Below, piece by piece: positions 1 to 7,961 of a stretch of DNA of 64,000 nucleotides. Position numbers and translations under genes: made by a program. The DNA lies in contig NZ_CP102173.1 in assembly GCF_024584515.1 (NCBI RefSeq), positions 186,001-250,000 on the forward strand, written 5' to 3'. Source of the stretch: Aeromicrobium wangtongii. GTDB taxonomy: Bacteria > Actinomycetota > Actinomycetes > Propionibacteriales > Nocardioidaceae. Under the pieces are notes generated by a model. The model was not told where the DNA came from, made no database searches, and saw only the letters and a list, made by a program, of their open reading frames with translations. Numbering within the stretch: the first letter of the stretch is position 1; every line of letters starts with the position of its first letter.

Positions 1-323
1 GTCATGTCGCCGTTGACGCACAGGACCATCACACCCTTCTCGGCGACCGCCTTGCTGGTGCCGCGCAGGTTGCCGCAGCCGCGGCTGAAGCCGTGGTTGA
101 GCACCATCAGGGCCGAGGCGCCGGCCTGTGGGAGGTACCAGTCGGCGCTGTGGCTCTCCCCGTCGATGACGATCTGGGTGTTGACGCACGAGCTGGTCGA
201 CGACGAGTAGTTCTTGCACGCCACGTCAGCGGCTTGGGCCCCCGGCGCCAGGCCGACCAGCCCGCCCAGCGTGGTGGCGGCCGCCAGCACGCCGGCCAAG
301 AATGTCTTTGTCTGCTTCTTCAT
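1..323 (-). CDS. Secreted alpha/beta-hydrolase-like protein, 3' part missing
   Basis: The gene starts with ATG at 323 behind a GGGG ribosome site and runs off the left edge, leaving about 107 codons. The N-terminus MKKQTKTFLAG followed by a hydrophobic stretch ending in AQA is a Sec signal peptide with a signal peptidase I site near residue 31. After it come two cysteines and a segment with LMVLNHGFSRG, which resembles the oxyanion strand (HG motif) of alpha/beta hydrolases. The catalytic Ser, Asp and His would lie outside the window, so the hydrolase assignment is an inference from this one motif and the overall pattern. Substrate unknown. Confidence 0.6.
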   Translation of the reverse strand, partial: MKKQTKTFLAGVLAAATTLGGLVGLAPGAQAADVACKNYSSSTSSCVNTQIVIDGESHSADWYLPQAGASALMVLNHGFSRGCGNLRGTSKAVAEKGVMVLCVNGDM

Positions 324-339
324 GGTTCCCCCGATGTGA

Positions 340-369
340 AGCGCCGTTCCAGCGAGCCGGAACGGCGCT
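340..369. promoter_or_regulatory. Perfect 11-bp inverted repeat in the leader of the secreted hydrolase
   Basis: AGCGCCGTTCC (340-350) pairs with GGAACGGCGCT (359-369) across an 8-nt loop. It lies 17 bp upstream of the start codon at 323. An AT-rich block (ATGATATATGAA, 371-382) directly behind it could be the -10 of the leftward promoter. The hairpin would then be at the very 5' end of the mRNA, as an operator or a stabilising stem. It could also end any rightward transcript. Confidence 0.45.
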
Positions 370-524
370 AGATGATATATGAAAGTGAAGATAGGGATGC
401 CGGCGAGCGGGCGTCAAGCATCCCGATCTCCGTCCGTCGGGAGGATTGCCCCGCAGGGCGGGTGTGATCGGCCGTGATACGGGTAGAAATGGAGCAACTC
501 CCACCGACTCGAACTGGAGCACCC

Positions 525-1112
525 GTGATTCCCAGCATCGTGAAAGTCCCGCTCTCCTTGGCTCAGACGCTCACCGTCGCCGTCGTGCAGACAGGCGTCA
601 AAGCAGGGGTGAGCGGCGCGACCGCCCTGCTGCACCTCGTCCTGCCCGGTGAGGACACCGCGCCCCCCAGGCCCGCTCCCGCGCCGCGGCCCACGCCGAC
701 TCCGACCGCGAAGGTCGACATCACCCCGCCCAAGCCCGACGTCGACGCCGCGCCGGTGAAGCAGCCGCCTGCCCCGAAGGCGGCGCCGACCCCCGGCGCC
801 ACGACGACGATGGCCGATCCGGCGCCGGCGACGGCCACCCCCGCGACGAAGAAGACCGCGAAGCGCGCCACCGCCCGCAAGGCGCCGGCCAAGAAGGCGA
901 CCCCGAAGAAGGCCGCGAAGTCGGCGACCGCCGCACAGAAGGCCGTTGCCAAGAAGACGCCGGCCAAGAAGGCGGCGCCGACCAAGCCGGCTGCGACGCT
1001 GGACGAGCCCGCCGCGCCCGTCGACGACAACCCGGTGGTCTACAGCAGCGGCCCGGACGTCGCGCAGGCGATGCCGGCCGACGGGCTGAAGGACGTTCGC
1101 CCCGAGAAGTGA
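525..1112 (+). CDS. Lys/Ala/Pro-rich histone-H1-like protein
   Basis: The 195-residue product starts at GTG 525, which has GGAG five bases upstream. In-frame ATG 489 and GTG 474 have no such site. The first 40 residues form an amphipathic, largely hydrophobic segment (IPSIVKVPLSLAQTLTV). Then comes a Pro-rich linker, and residues of roughly 95-155 are rich in KKA/AKK repeats like the tails of histone H1 and actinobacterial HupB. The C-terminus is acidic to neutral. Tails of this kind bind DNA or other polyanions, and the N-terminal helix suggests attachment to a membrane, granule or partner protein. No recognised globular domain, so the function is open; granule-associated (phasin-like) and nucleoid roles are both possible. 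Confidence 0.6.
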   Translation: MIPSIVKVPLSLAQTLTVAVVQTGVKAGVSGATALLHLVLPGEDTAPPRPAPAPRPTPTPTAKVDITPPKPDVDAAPVKQPPAPKAAPTPGATTTMADPAPATATPATKKTAKRATARKAPAKKATPKKAAKSATAAQKAVAKKTPAKKAAPTKPAATLDEPAAPVDDNPVVYSSGPDVAQAMPADGLKDVRPEK

Positions 1113-1138
1113 GCTCGCCCGGGGCAGGCCGACGCCCG

Positions 1139-1639
1139 CTACGGCGCCGGCGTCGACCTGCCCCATCCGACGCCGGCCGTGATGTGGTCGAGCAGAGGTT
1201 GCACCCGGAAGGGGATCGGCGTCGCGACCGAGAAGGTCGACGTCGTCTTGCGGACGCCGTCGATCTCCACGATGGAGGCGGTCAGCACCTGCAGCGCCTC
1301 GAGCGAGCTGATCGCGACGTGGACCAACAGATCCTCCCGGCCGGCCTGGATCTTGATCTCCAGCACCTCCGGCAGGTCCCTGAGTCCCGCGACCACCCCC
1401 GGCATCTGACGCTGGTCGATCTCCAGGCTCACCAGGGCCTGCACGGGCATCCCGACCGCGGACAGGTTGATGATCGGCTGGAAGCCCACGAGCACGCCGG
1501 TCTCCTCGAGTCGCCGGATGCGCGTCTGGACCGTCGCCCGGCTGACCCCCAGCTCGGCAGCGAGCTCGGCGATGCCGATCCGGGCGTTGGCCGTGAGGCG
1601 GCCGATGATCTGCGCGTCGAGCTGGTCGATGCTGGTCAT
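1139..1639 (-). CDS. Lrp/AsnC family transcriptional regulator
   Basis: The 166-residue length fits the family. An N-terminal helix-turn-helix (LDAQIIGRL..., ELGVSRATVQTRIRRLEETG, residues about 6-45) is followed by a ligand-binding RAM domain (residues about 65-140). Members form octamers or dimers that bind amino acids and control amino-acid catabolism. It is divergent from the small ORF at 1830 and from the amino-acid oxidase at 2378, the most likely regulated gene. A copy of GTTGTCGG lies in its own upstream region at 1690-1697, matching one arm of the palindrome at 2248-2265. The regulatory link is an inference. Confidence 0.85.
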   Translation of the reverse strand: MTSIDQLDAQIIGRLTANARIGIAELAAELGVSRATVQTRIRRLEETGVLVGFQPIINLSAVGMPVQALVSLEIDQRQMPGVVAGLRDLPEVLEIKIQAGREDLLVHVAISSLEALQVLTASIVEIDGVRKTTSTFSVATPIPFRVQPLLDHITAGVGWGRSTPAP

Positions 1640-1829
1640 GGTGAGAACCTCCGAGGATCACAGTCCTCGTCAGCATGGCAGATTGGCATGTTGTCGGCTC
1701 ATCTCTTGACCACCCAGATCAGGCTGCACATGATCTAGGTATCAGAATGTCGGTGCGATCCACTGGCAGTCGACCCAGATGCGCCGTCGCCCACCTGCGA
1801 CGCCCTCGACCACGAGATGAGCTGATCGC

Positions 1830-2138
1830 ATGTCCGCCGATGTTCTCGACACCCCCGACGGGCCACGGCTGTTCGTCGTGACCGTCGCCCTGCAGGCGGA
1901 CGGGGCTCGCGCCGACCTGATGACGATGGCGTCGGTGCTGCACCGTCGCGGGGTGGAGGTCGTCGCCGCCGAGCTGGGCCGCCCCGCCCACGGACGGCGG
2001 GTCTTCAGCGCTCGCTTCGTCGCCGCCCCGCGGCAGGCGTCGACCGTCGTACGGAGCTTCGAGAACCTCGTCGACGTCGTCGACACGAGCCTGTTCGCGG
2101 CGCTCGACACCCGCGTCCACGCGCTCAGCGCCGGCTGA
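1830..2138 (+). CDS. Small ACT-like protein, function unknown
   Basis: The product has 102 residues and starts at ATG 1830 after a weak AGATGAG site. Its alternation of hydrophobic strands and two helices (LFVVTVAL, ADLMTMASVLHRRGVEVVAAEL, STVVRSFENLVDVVDT) looks like the beta-alpha-beta ferredoxin fold of ACT domains, which bind amino acids. It lies between an AsnC regulator and an amino-acid oxidase, which fits an amino-acid-sensing role. No catalytic motif. The ACT assignment is by pattern only. Confidence 0.5.
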   Translation: MSADVLDTPDGPRLFVVTVALQADGARADLMTMASVLHRRGVEVVAAELGRPAHGRRVFSARFVAAPRQASTVVRSFENLVDVVDTSLFAALDTRVHALSAG

Positions 2139-2247
2139 GGCGAGAGATCCCATGTCCTCTGCGCTCACCGAGCAGGTCGGACGGCTCCTGCGCGACCCGG
2201 GGGAGACCTTCCTGTACGTGTGAGCGCCGCCAGAGCCGCTCGTGGAA

Positions 2248-2265
2248 GTTGTCGGATCCGACAAC
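2248..2265. promoter_or_regulatory. Perfect 18-bp palindrome upstream of the DadA-like gene
   Basis: GTTGTCGGATCCGACAAC is its own reverse complement. It lies 112 bp upstream of the oxidase start at 2378 and 110 bp after the preceding stop. The TTGTC...GACAA shape is typical of dimeric HTH operators (GntR/FadR and AsnC types). Another half-site-like GTTGTCGG is at 1690, in front of the AsnC gene. It is probably the operator that controls the amino-acid oxidase. Confidence 0.5.
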
Positions 2266-2377
2266 AGACCGTGCCGCAACTTGTCCGTCGGGGACTGGTG
2301 GCAACACGTGGGGCTGGTGAGACTGGGACGACGTCCCGGGATCGACGCATCGCGGCGGCGCACGAGCGGAGGAAGAC

Positions 2378-3622
2378 ATGGGACAGCGATCGGTGATCGT
2401 GGTCGGCGCGGGCATGATCGGGCTGTCGACCGCGTGGCACCTGCAGGAGCGGGGCGTCGACGTCACGGTGATCGACCGGACCGGTGTCGCGGCCGGCTCG
2501 TCCCGCGGGAACGCCGGCTGGCTCAGCCCGGCGCTGACCCTGCCGCTCAACGACCCGTCGACGCTGGCCGCGGGCGTCCGGGCGACGCTGAAGTCGGATT
2601 CCCCGGTCTACCTGCCGATGCGCAGCGCCCCGCGGCTGGCCGGGTTCCTCAGCTCGTTCACGCGCAACTCGACGCCCGAGCGGTGGGAGCGGTCGCTGCG
2701 GCGGCTGGTCCAGCTCAGCCGGGAGGCCCTCGGCGCGTACGCCGAGCTCGCCGACCACGACGCGCGCCTGGCGACCCGTGAGGCCGCCGCGGTCACCGCG
2801 GCGTTCGCCGACGAACGGGGTCGCGAGCACCTCGTCGACGAGCTCGAGCAGCTGGCCCGCATCGGCGAGAAGGTCGAGTACCACCTGCTCGACGAGCGCA
2901 GCCTGCACGACTCCTCGCCGCACCTTGGCCCCGGTCTGACCGCGGGGCTGGCCATCACCGGCCAGCGGTTCATCGACCCCGGCCAGTACGTCCAGCGGCT
3001 CGCCGACGTGGTGGCCGAGCGTGGTGGCCGGATCATCACCGGATCGGCGGTCGTGCGCGTCGATGCGACCGCCGGTGGTGCCGCCGTCCGGCTCGACTCC
3101 GGCCGGGCCGAGCAGGCGTCCCAGGTCGTCCTGGCCAACGGCGCATGGCTGTCGCGGCTGGCGCGCCCGCAGGGGGTGCGGACACGCGTCGTCGCCGGTC
3201 GCGGCTACAGCTTCTCCGTGCCGTGTCCCGAGAGCCTCACCGCTCCGCTCTACCTGCCCGAGGCGCGCGTGGCGTGCACCCCGCTGGCCAACGGCCGCCT
3301 GCGGGTCGCCGGGATGATGGAGTTCCGCTCGCCCGACGACCCGCTCGACCCGCGACGCATCACTGCGATCGAGCGCTCGGCGTCACCGCACCTTCCCGGC
3401 ATCGACTGGCGCGACCGGCAGGAGGAATGGGTCGGGTCGCGGCCGTGCACGGCCGATGGCCTCCCCTTGCTGGGACGCACACGGGACGAGCACGTCTACG
3501 TCGCCGGCGGCCACGGCATGTGGGGTGTCGCCCTGGGCCCGGTCAGCGGCCGGTCGATGGCCGAGCTGATGTGCGGCGAGCGCGACGAGGGGTCACTCGC
3601 CTCCTTCGACCCGCTGCGCTGA
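2378..3622 (+). CDS. FAD-dependent D-amino-acid dehydrogenase/oxidase (DadA family)
   Basis: The 414-residue length is typical of DadA. The N-terminal Rossmann motif VVGAGMIGLSTAWHL (residues 8-22) binds FAD, and GSSRGNAGWLSP follows as in DadA proteins. A C-terminal GGHGMWGVALGPVSGR binds the flavin near residue 385. The family oxidises D-amino acids to 2-oxo acids, passing electrons to quinone. The start ATG 2378 has GGAGGA in front. The AsnC regulator at 1139, the ACT-like ORF and the palindrome at 2248 fit amino-acid-responsive control. A glycine or sarcosine oxidase of the same fold remains possible. Confidence 0.8.
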   Translation: MGQRSVIVVGAGMIGLSTAWHLQERGVDVTVIDRTGVAAGSSRGNAGWLSPALTLPLNDPSTLAAGVRATLKSDSPVYLPMRSAPRLAGFLSSFTRNSTPERWERSLRRLVQLSREALGAYAELADHDARLATREAAAVTAAFADERGREHLVDELEQLARIGEKVEYHLLDERSLHDSSPHLGPGLTAGLAITGQRFIDPGQYVQRLADVVAERGGRIITGSAVVRVDATAGGAAVRLDSGRAEQASQVVLANGAWLSRLARPQGVRTRVVAGRGYSFSVPCPESLTAPLYLPEARVACTPLANGRLRVAGMMEFRSPDDPLDPRRITAIERSASPHLPGIDWRDRQEEWVGSRPCTADGLPLLGRTRDEHVYVAGGHGMWGVALGPVSGRSMAELMCGERDEGSLASFDPLR

Positions 3623-3661
3623 ACCGGGCGCCGGTGCGCTCAGGACCGCTACCGTAGGGCC

Positions 3662-4453
3662 GTGTCCGCGCTCGAGATCGTCCTCGCCGCGGCGCTGGCG
3701 GCGCTGACCGGGTTGTTCGCCGTCCAGTCGGCGGCGCTGTCGCGAGCGCGCCGCCGCGTCCGGTGGCTCGAGGACGCCTCGTCCCGTCCCCGGCTGACCG
3801 TGCCCACGCCGTCCGAGGCGGTCCGCACCGTCGTCGGCACCGCGATCAAGCTGCGTGAGCACGGGGTCGCCGGGACGATCCGCAGCTCGATCGACGATCT
3901 CGCCGGCTGGGCCGACGTCGAGCGTCCCGACCTGGCGCAGCTGGCGGCCGCCGACGGGACCGTGACCATCATGTTCTCCGACATCGAGGGCTCGACCCAG
4001 CTGAACCACGACCTCGGCGACCGCGGCTGGGTGCAGCTGCTGGCCAGGCACGACCGGCTGCTGACCAAGGCGATCCGCGCCCACGACGGTCACGTCGTCA
4101 AGACCCAGGGCGATGGCTTCATGGTCGCCTTCGCCGAGGCATCCCAGGCCGTCGGCGCCGCCTGCGCCATCCAGCGCGCGCTCGCGCGGGCCAGGGGTGG
4201 TCGGCTCGCGGACGTCCGGGTGCGGATCGGTGCCCACCGGGGCTCGGCGGTGCACCGCGACGGCGACCTGTTCGGGCGCAACGTCGCGCTGGCCGCCCGG
4301 GTCGCGGCCCAGGCCCACGGGGCGGAGGTGCTGGTCAGCGATGCGGTGATCGACGCGCTCGCCCCGGATGGTCCCACCGTCCTGGAGGCACGCGAGGCCA
4401 CGCTCAAGGGCATCCCGGGGGTGCAGCGCCTGCACCTGCTGGACTGGCGCTGA
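3662..4453 (+). CDS. Class III adenylate/guanylate cyclase, membrane-anchored
   Basis: One N-terminal membrane helix (residues about 3-23) is followed by a linker and a single class III cyclase domain (about 98-263). Metal-binding aspartates lie in MFSDIEGST (Asp107) and QGDGFMVAF (Asp151). The transition-state Asn/Arg pair is in NVALAARVAAQ. The product forms a homodimer and makes cAMP (or cGMP) at the inner face of the membrane. The GTG start follows a short gap after dadA. Purine specificity cannot be fixed from motifs alone. Confidence 0.85.
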   Translation: MSALEIVLAAALAALTGLFAVQSAALSRARRRVRWLEDASSRPRLTVPTPSEAVRTVVGTAIKLREHGVAGTIRSSIDDLAGWADVERPDLAQLAAADGTVTIMFSDIEGSTQLNHDLGDRGWVQLLARHDRLLTKAIRAHDGHVVKTQGDGFMVAFAEASQAVGAACAIQRALARARGGRLADVRVRIGAHRGSAVHRDGDLFGRNVALAARVAAQAHGAEVLVSDAVIDALAPDGPTVLEAREATLKGIPGVQRLHLLDWR

Positions 4454-4507
4454 CGCGGTTGCCTGCCTGCGGTTGTCGGGCGGCGCGGCCGGGGGCACGA
4501 TGGAGGC

Positions 4508-4945
4508 ATGCCCCTCACCGGAGAATATGCACCGAGCCCCGACAAGTGGTCCCGCGACCAGGCCGAGCTCTTCGAACGCACCAACGGTGCCGAGGGCAAC
4601 GAGCTGCAGGGCAAGCCGATCATCGTCCTGACGACCCTCGGCGCAAAGTCCGGCAAGATCCGCAAGACGCCCCTGATGCGGGTCGAGCACGACGGCGAGT
4701 ACCTGGTGGTGGCGTCCAAGGGCGGCGCCCCGGAGCACCCGACCTGGTACTACAACATCGTCAACGCGCCGCTGGTCGAGCTGCAGGACGGCCCGGTCCG
4801 CAAGGACTACACGCCGCGCGAGCTGTCCGGGCAGGAGCGCGAGATCTGGTGGGAGCGCGCCGTCGAGGCGTGGCCGGCCTACGCCGACTACGCCAAGAAG
4901 ACCGATCGGGTGATCCCGGTCTTCCTGCTGACCCCCGTCGAATGA
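4508..4945 (+). CDS. Deazaflavin (F420)-dependent nitroreductase family protein
   Basis: The product has 145 residues with the layout of the Ddn/DUF385 family: an N-terminal helical lid ([17 protein letters not shown]), [16 protein letters not shown], which contacts the F420 phosphates, and the conserved [11 protein letters not shown]. Members use reduced F420 to reduce quinones or xenobiotics and are limited mainly to actinobacteria and relatives. This is one reason the window is assigned to that phylum. No partner gene is next to it. Confidence 0.9.
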   Translation: MPLTGEYAPSPDKWSRDQAELFERTNGAEGNELQGKPIIVLTTLGAKSGKIRKTPLMRVEHDGEYLVVASKGGAPEHPTWYYNIVNAPLVELQDGPVRKDYTPRELSGQEREIWWERAVEAWPAYADYAKKTDRVIPVFLLTPVE

Positions 4946-4987
4946 GCGCTCTGGAATAAGCCGTCGCCGGGCCTCCTTGAACCTGGC

Positions 4988-5851
4988 ATGACTTCGACAC
5001 TCTCCGCCACCCCGTCCGGAACCTTCCAGATCGGCGGCGACCTGCCGGTCGTGCGCCTCGGCTACGGCACGATGCAGCTGACCGGTGAGGGTGTGTGGGG
5101 CCCGCCGCGCGACCGCGACGCCGCGATCGCCGTGCTGCGCCGGGCGGTCGAGCTCGGCGTGACGTTCTTCGACACCGCGGACTCGTACGGACCCGAGGTC
5201 GCCGAGGACCTGCTGCGCGAGGCGCTGCACCCGTACGCCGACGACGTCGTCATCGCGACCAAGGCCGGCCTGACCCGCCAGGGCCCGAGCGTCTGGACGC
5301 CCGTCGGGCGTCCGGCCTACCTGCGCCAGCAGGCCGAGCTGAGCCTGCGCCGTCTGGGCCTGGAGACCATCGACCTGTTCCAGCTGCACCGCATCGATCC
5401 CGAGGTGCCGCTGGAGGACCAGGTCGGCGAGCTCAAGAAGCTGCAGGACGAGGGCAAGATCCGCCACATCGGCCTCAGCGAGGTCGACGTCGACCAGCTC
5501 AAGCAGGCCCAGCAGGTCGCGACCATCGTGACCGTGCAGAACCTGTTCAACCTGACCGACCGCAGCGCCGAGCAGCTGCTGGACTACGCCACCGAGCAGG
5601 GCATCGGCTTCATCCCGTGGTTCCCGCTGGCGACCGGCAACCTGGTCAAGGACGGCGGACCGCTGGCCGATCTCGCCGCCGAGCACGGCGCGACGCCCTC
5701 GCAGCTCGCCCTGGCGTGGCTGCTCAAGCGCTCGCCGGTCATGCTGCCGATCCCGGGCACGTCGAGCATCGAGCACCTCGAGGACAACATCGGTGCGGCC
5801 GGCATCGAGCTGACCGACGAGCAGTTCGCGGCGCTCGACAAGATCGCCTGA
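4988..5851 (+). CDS. Aldo/keto reductase
   Basis: The 287-residue product has the TIM-barrel AKR pattern: [21 protein letters not shown] (catalytic Asp and Tyr), ATKAGLTR (catalytic Lys) and [15 protein letters not shown] (active-site His). The C-terminal [16 protein letters not shown] binds the NADPH phosphate. It reduces aldehydes or ketones in the cytoplasm; substrate unknown. It stands 29 bp before the lipoate ligase, and the two may be co-transcribed. Confidence 0.9.
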   Translation: MTSTLSATPSGTFQIGGDLPVVRLGYGTMQLTGEGVWGPPRDRDAAIAVLRRAVELGVTFFDTADSYGPEVAEDLLREALHPYADDVVIATKAGLTRQGPSVWTPVGRPAYLRQQAELSLRRLGLETIDLFQLHRIDPEVPLEDQVGELKKLQDEGKIRHIGLSEVDVDQLKQAQQVATIVTVQNLFNLTDRSAEQLLDYATEQGIGFIPWFPLATGNLVKDGGPLADLAAEHGATPSQLALAWLLKRSPVMLPIPGTSSIEHLEDNIGAAGIELTDEQFAALDKIA

Positions 5852-5880
5852 CACCGGCGGACACGAAGGAGACGATCGTC

Positions 5881-6927
5881 GTGCACGGCGAGTACAAGGT
5901 CTCGGGCGGCAAGCTCGTGGTCGTCGACCTGGACGTCGTCGACGGAGCCATCCGCAATGTCGTCCTGAGCGGCGACTTCTTCCTCGAGCCCGACGAGGCG
6001 CTGGGCGACATGTCCGATGCGTTGGAGGGCCTGCCCGCCGATGCGAGCCTCGGCCGGCTCGTCGAGGCCGTCGAACGCGGCCGAGGCCAGGCGGTGATGG
6101 TCGGCTTCGACCCGCCGGCGGTGGCGCACGCCGTGCTGCGGGCGCTGGGTCGTTCGACCGCGTGGCACGACCACCGGTTCGAGCTCCTCGAGGCCGGCCC
6201 GCAGCACCCACCCATGCAGATGGCGATCGACGAGGTCGTCGCCCGCCAGGTCGGCGACGGCCGGCGCGGCCCCACGCTGCGGGTGTGGGAGTGGGCCTCG
6301 AACGCGGTCATCATCGGCTCGTTCCAGTCGTTGTCGAACGAGGTCGACCTCGAGGCGGCGGCCCGGCACGGGGCGACCGTCGTGCGACGCATCTCCGGCG
6401 GCGGCGCGATGTTCGTCGAGCCCGGCAACACCATCACGTACTCGCTGTACGTCCCGGCGACGCTCGTCGAGGGGCTCTCGTTCGCCGACTCCTACGCCTT
6501 CCTGGACGCCTGGGTCATCCGGGCGCTGCGCGACCTGGGCATCGACGCCAGCTATGTGCCGCTCAACGACATCGCCTCGCCGCAGGGCAAGATCGGCGGC
6601 GCCGCCCAGAAGCGGCTGGCCAGCGGGGTCGTCCTGCACCACGTCACGATGTCGTACGACATGGACGCCACCAAGATGCTCGACATCTTGCGCATCGGCC
6701 GCGAGAAGCTCAGCGACAAGGGAATCGTCAGCGCGGCCAAGCGCGTCGACCCGATCCGCAGCCAGACCGGCATGAGCCGCGAGGCGGTCGTCACGGAGAT
6801 GCTCGCCCACTTCGAGGCGAGCTACGGGCTGACGACGGTCCAGATCGACGACGAGACCCTGGCCGAGGCGAAAGAGCTCGCCGAGCAGAAGTACGAGTCC
6901 CCGGAGTGGACCGCCCGCGTCCCCTGA
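5881..6927 (+). CDS. lplA: Lipoate-protein ligase A with an N-terminal accessory domain
   Basis: GTG 5881 lies nine bases after AAGGAG. The first 90 residues (HGEYKVSGGKLVVVDLDVV...) look like the lipoate-ligase accessory domain, which in E. coli LplA is C-terminal. Here it precedes the catalytic BPL/LplA domain (residues about 97-330). The catalytic part shows RRISGGGAMF (lipoyl/ATP loop, residues 169-178) and the KIGGAAQKR lysine loop. The enzyme attaches lipoate to the E2 and GcvH subunits of 2-oxo-acid dehydrogenases and the glycine cleavage system. A larger frame reading upstream overlaps the AKR gene and was discarded. Confidence 0.88.
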   Translation: MHGEYKVSGGKLVVVDLDVVDGAIRNVVLSGDFFLEPDEALGDMSDALEGLPADASLGRLVEAVERGRGQAVMVGFDPPAVAHAVLRALGRSTAWHDHRFELLEAGPQHPPMQMAIDEVVARQVGDGRRGPTLRVWEWASNAVIIGSFQSLSNEVDLEAAARHGATVVRRISGGGAMFVEPGNTITYSLYVPATLVEGLSFADSYAFLDAWVIRALRDLGIDASYVPLNDIASPQGKIGGAAQKRLASGVVLHHVTMSYDMDATKMLDILRIGREKLSDKGIVSAAKRVDPIRSQTGMSREAVVTEMLAHFEASYGLTTVQIDDETLAEAKELAEQKYESPEWTARVP

Positions 6928-6941
6928 CGTCCGGGCGCCAA

Positions 6942-7010
6942 CCCCGCTGGGCCTGACGTTTTTACCAACACGCCGACGGCGTGTCTGCAGAATCGTCAGG
7001 CCCAGCGGGG
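6942..7010. repeat. Nested-palindrome repeat, copy 1
   Basis: The outer arms are perfect over 17 bp: 6942-6958 and 6994-7010 (CCCCGCTGGGCCTGACG and its complement). Inside is a second perfect stem, ACACGCCG (6968-6975) / CGGCGTGT (6977-6984), with a one-base loop. The core (6946-7007 region) recurs at 7898-7960 in the same orientation. This copy follows lplA and would also act as its terminator. Its right end supplies the GCGGGG that precedes the next start codon. Confidence 0.9.
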
Positions 7011-7012
7011 AT

Positions 7013-7909
7013 GTGGACGGGCATCCGGTGCACGGAGTGATCGCGCCCGCATACCTCTCGGTGGACCCTACGGCGGCGCGTATCTCCGTCGCGATCGCGC
7101 TGATGGGCCCGGCGAACGCCCTGGGTGGGTGGGCCGCGCTGCGGGTCCAGGGCAACACGTGGTTCGACGGCCTGGACCGCTCCGGCGACGATCGGGACGT
7201 GCTGATTCACTGCCTGCCGGGATCGCAGCTGCGGGTGCGTCCCGGCATCGAACCCAGCGAGGGCCGGGTGCATCCTGACGAGACGCTGGCCCGGGGGTCA
7301 TTCGCCGTCACCACCCTGGCCCGCGCAGCGTACGACGAGATGCGGGTGGCGGTCGGCGTCCGTGAGGCCGTGGTCGTGCTCGACATGGCCACGAGCACGA
7401 CCTCTGGGATGCCGCACACGACCCTCGACGCGGTGGCCGCGGTGGTCGAGTCCCATCACAAGACGCGGGGCATCGCCCAGGCGCGGCAGGCGCTGGCCAT
7501 GAGCAGCCCACGGTCGGCCAGTCCGTGGGAGACGAGGACGCGCTTGCTGGCCGAGCTGGACGTAGGCCTGTCCGGCCTGCTCGTGAACGTCCCGGTGTTC
7601 GACGTCAGCGGCGCGCTCCTGGGCGTCGCCGACCTGATCGACCCCGCCACCGGCTTGGTGATCGAGTCCGATGGGGCTCACCACCGCGCGGCCGAGCAGC
7701 ACACGCTGGACAACGTCCGCGAGGAGAGGTTCGAGCGTGCCGGGCTGGTGGTGTGCCGGGTGACGTCCCTGGATCACCAGGACCGCTGGGCAACCGTTGG
7801 CCGACTGGCCTCGGCGCATCGGGACGCAGCGCGAAGCTTGCGCCGTGACTGGACGCTCGTCCAGCCCGACTGGTGGCGCACCTGGCCCGCCGCACGACGC
7901 TGGGCCTGA
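7013..7909 (+). CDS. Vsr/DUF559-like endonuclease-domain protein within a repeat-bounded cassette
   Basis: The 298-residue product has an N-terminal half (residues about 25-160) resembling the AbiEi-type regulatory domain often fused to such nucleases (GGWAAL..., FAVTTLARAAYDEMR, AVVVLDMA). The C-terminal half resembles the DUF559/very-short-patch-repair nuclease fold: an ETRTRLLAELDVGL helix with Glu173, then VADLIDPATGLVIESDGAHH with Asp207 and Glu218 as likely metal ligands, and ERFERAGLVVCRVT. The winged-helix segment usual at the N-terminus is absent, so the protein may be truncated or start differently. The GTG start is three bases after repeat copy 1, and the TGA lies inside the left arm of copy 2. 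DNA cleavage is predicted from the fold only. Confidence 0.75.
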   Translation: MDGHPVHGVIAPAYLSVDPTAARISVAIALMGPANALGGWAALRVQGNTWFDGLDRSGDDRDVLIHCLPGSQLRVRPGIEPSEGRVHPDETLARGSFAVTTLARAAYDEMRVAVGVREAVVVLDMATSTTSGMPHTTLDAVAAVVESHHKTRGIAQARQALAMSSPRSASPWETRTRLLAELDVGLSGLLVNVPVFDVSGALLGVADLIDPATGLVIESDGAHHRAAEQHTLDNVREERFERAGLVVCRVTSLDHQDRWATVGRLASAHRDAARSLRRDWTLVQPDWWRTWPAARRWA

Positions 7910-7960
7910 CGAATTTACGAACACGCCGGCGGCGTGTCTGCAAAAACGTCAGGCCCAGCG
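7898..7960. repeat. Nested-palindrome repeat, copy 2
   Basis: The outer arms CGCTGGGCCTGACG (7898-7911) and CGTCAGGCCCAGCG (7947-7960) are perfect, as is the inner stem ACACGCCG (7921-7928) / CGGCGTGT (7930-7937). By eye, 57 of 63 positions match copy 1, and the differences are all in the spacer. The left arm encodes the last codons and the stop of the nuclease ORF. The right arm ends one base before the stop codon of the convergent gene at 7962. It can act as a two-way terminator, but the identity of the two copies points to a mobile or recombining unit. Confidence 0.9.
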
Positions 7961-7961
7961 G

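Noticed and set aside
5095..5880. An upstream in-frame extension of lplA
   Set aside because: It overlaps the aldo/keto reductase in another frame and reads as Arg-rich shadow. AAGGAG and GTG 5881 mark the real start.
3593..6211. An 872-codon open frame on the minus strand
   Set aside because: Antisense to the cyclase, nitroreductase, AKR and lplA genes, all of which have clear motifs; the frame has none.
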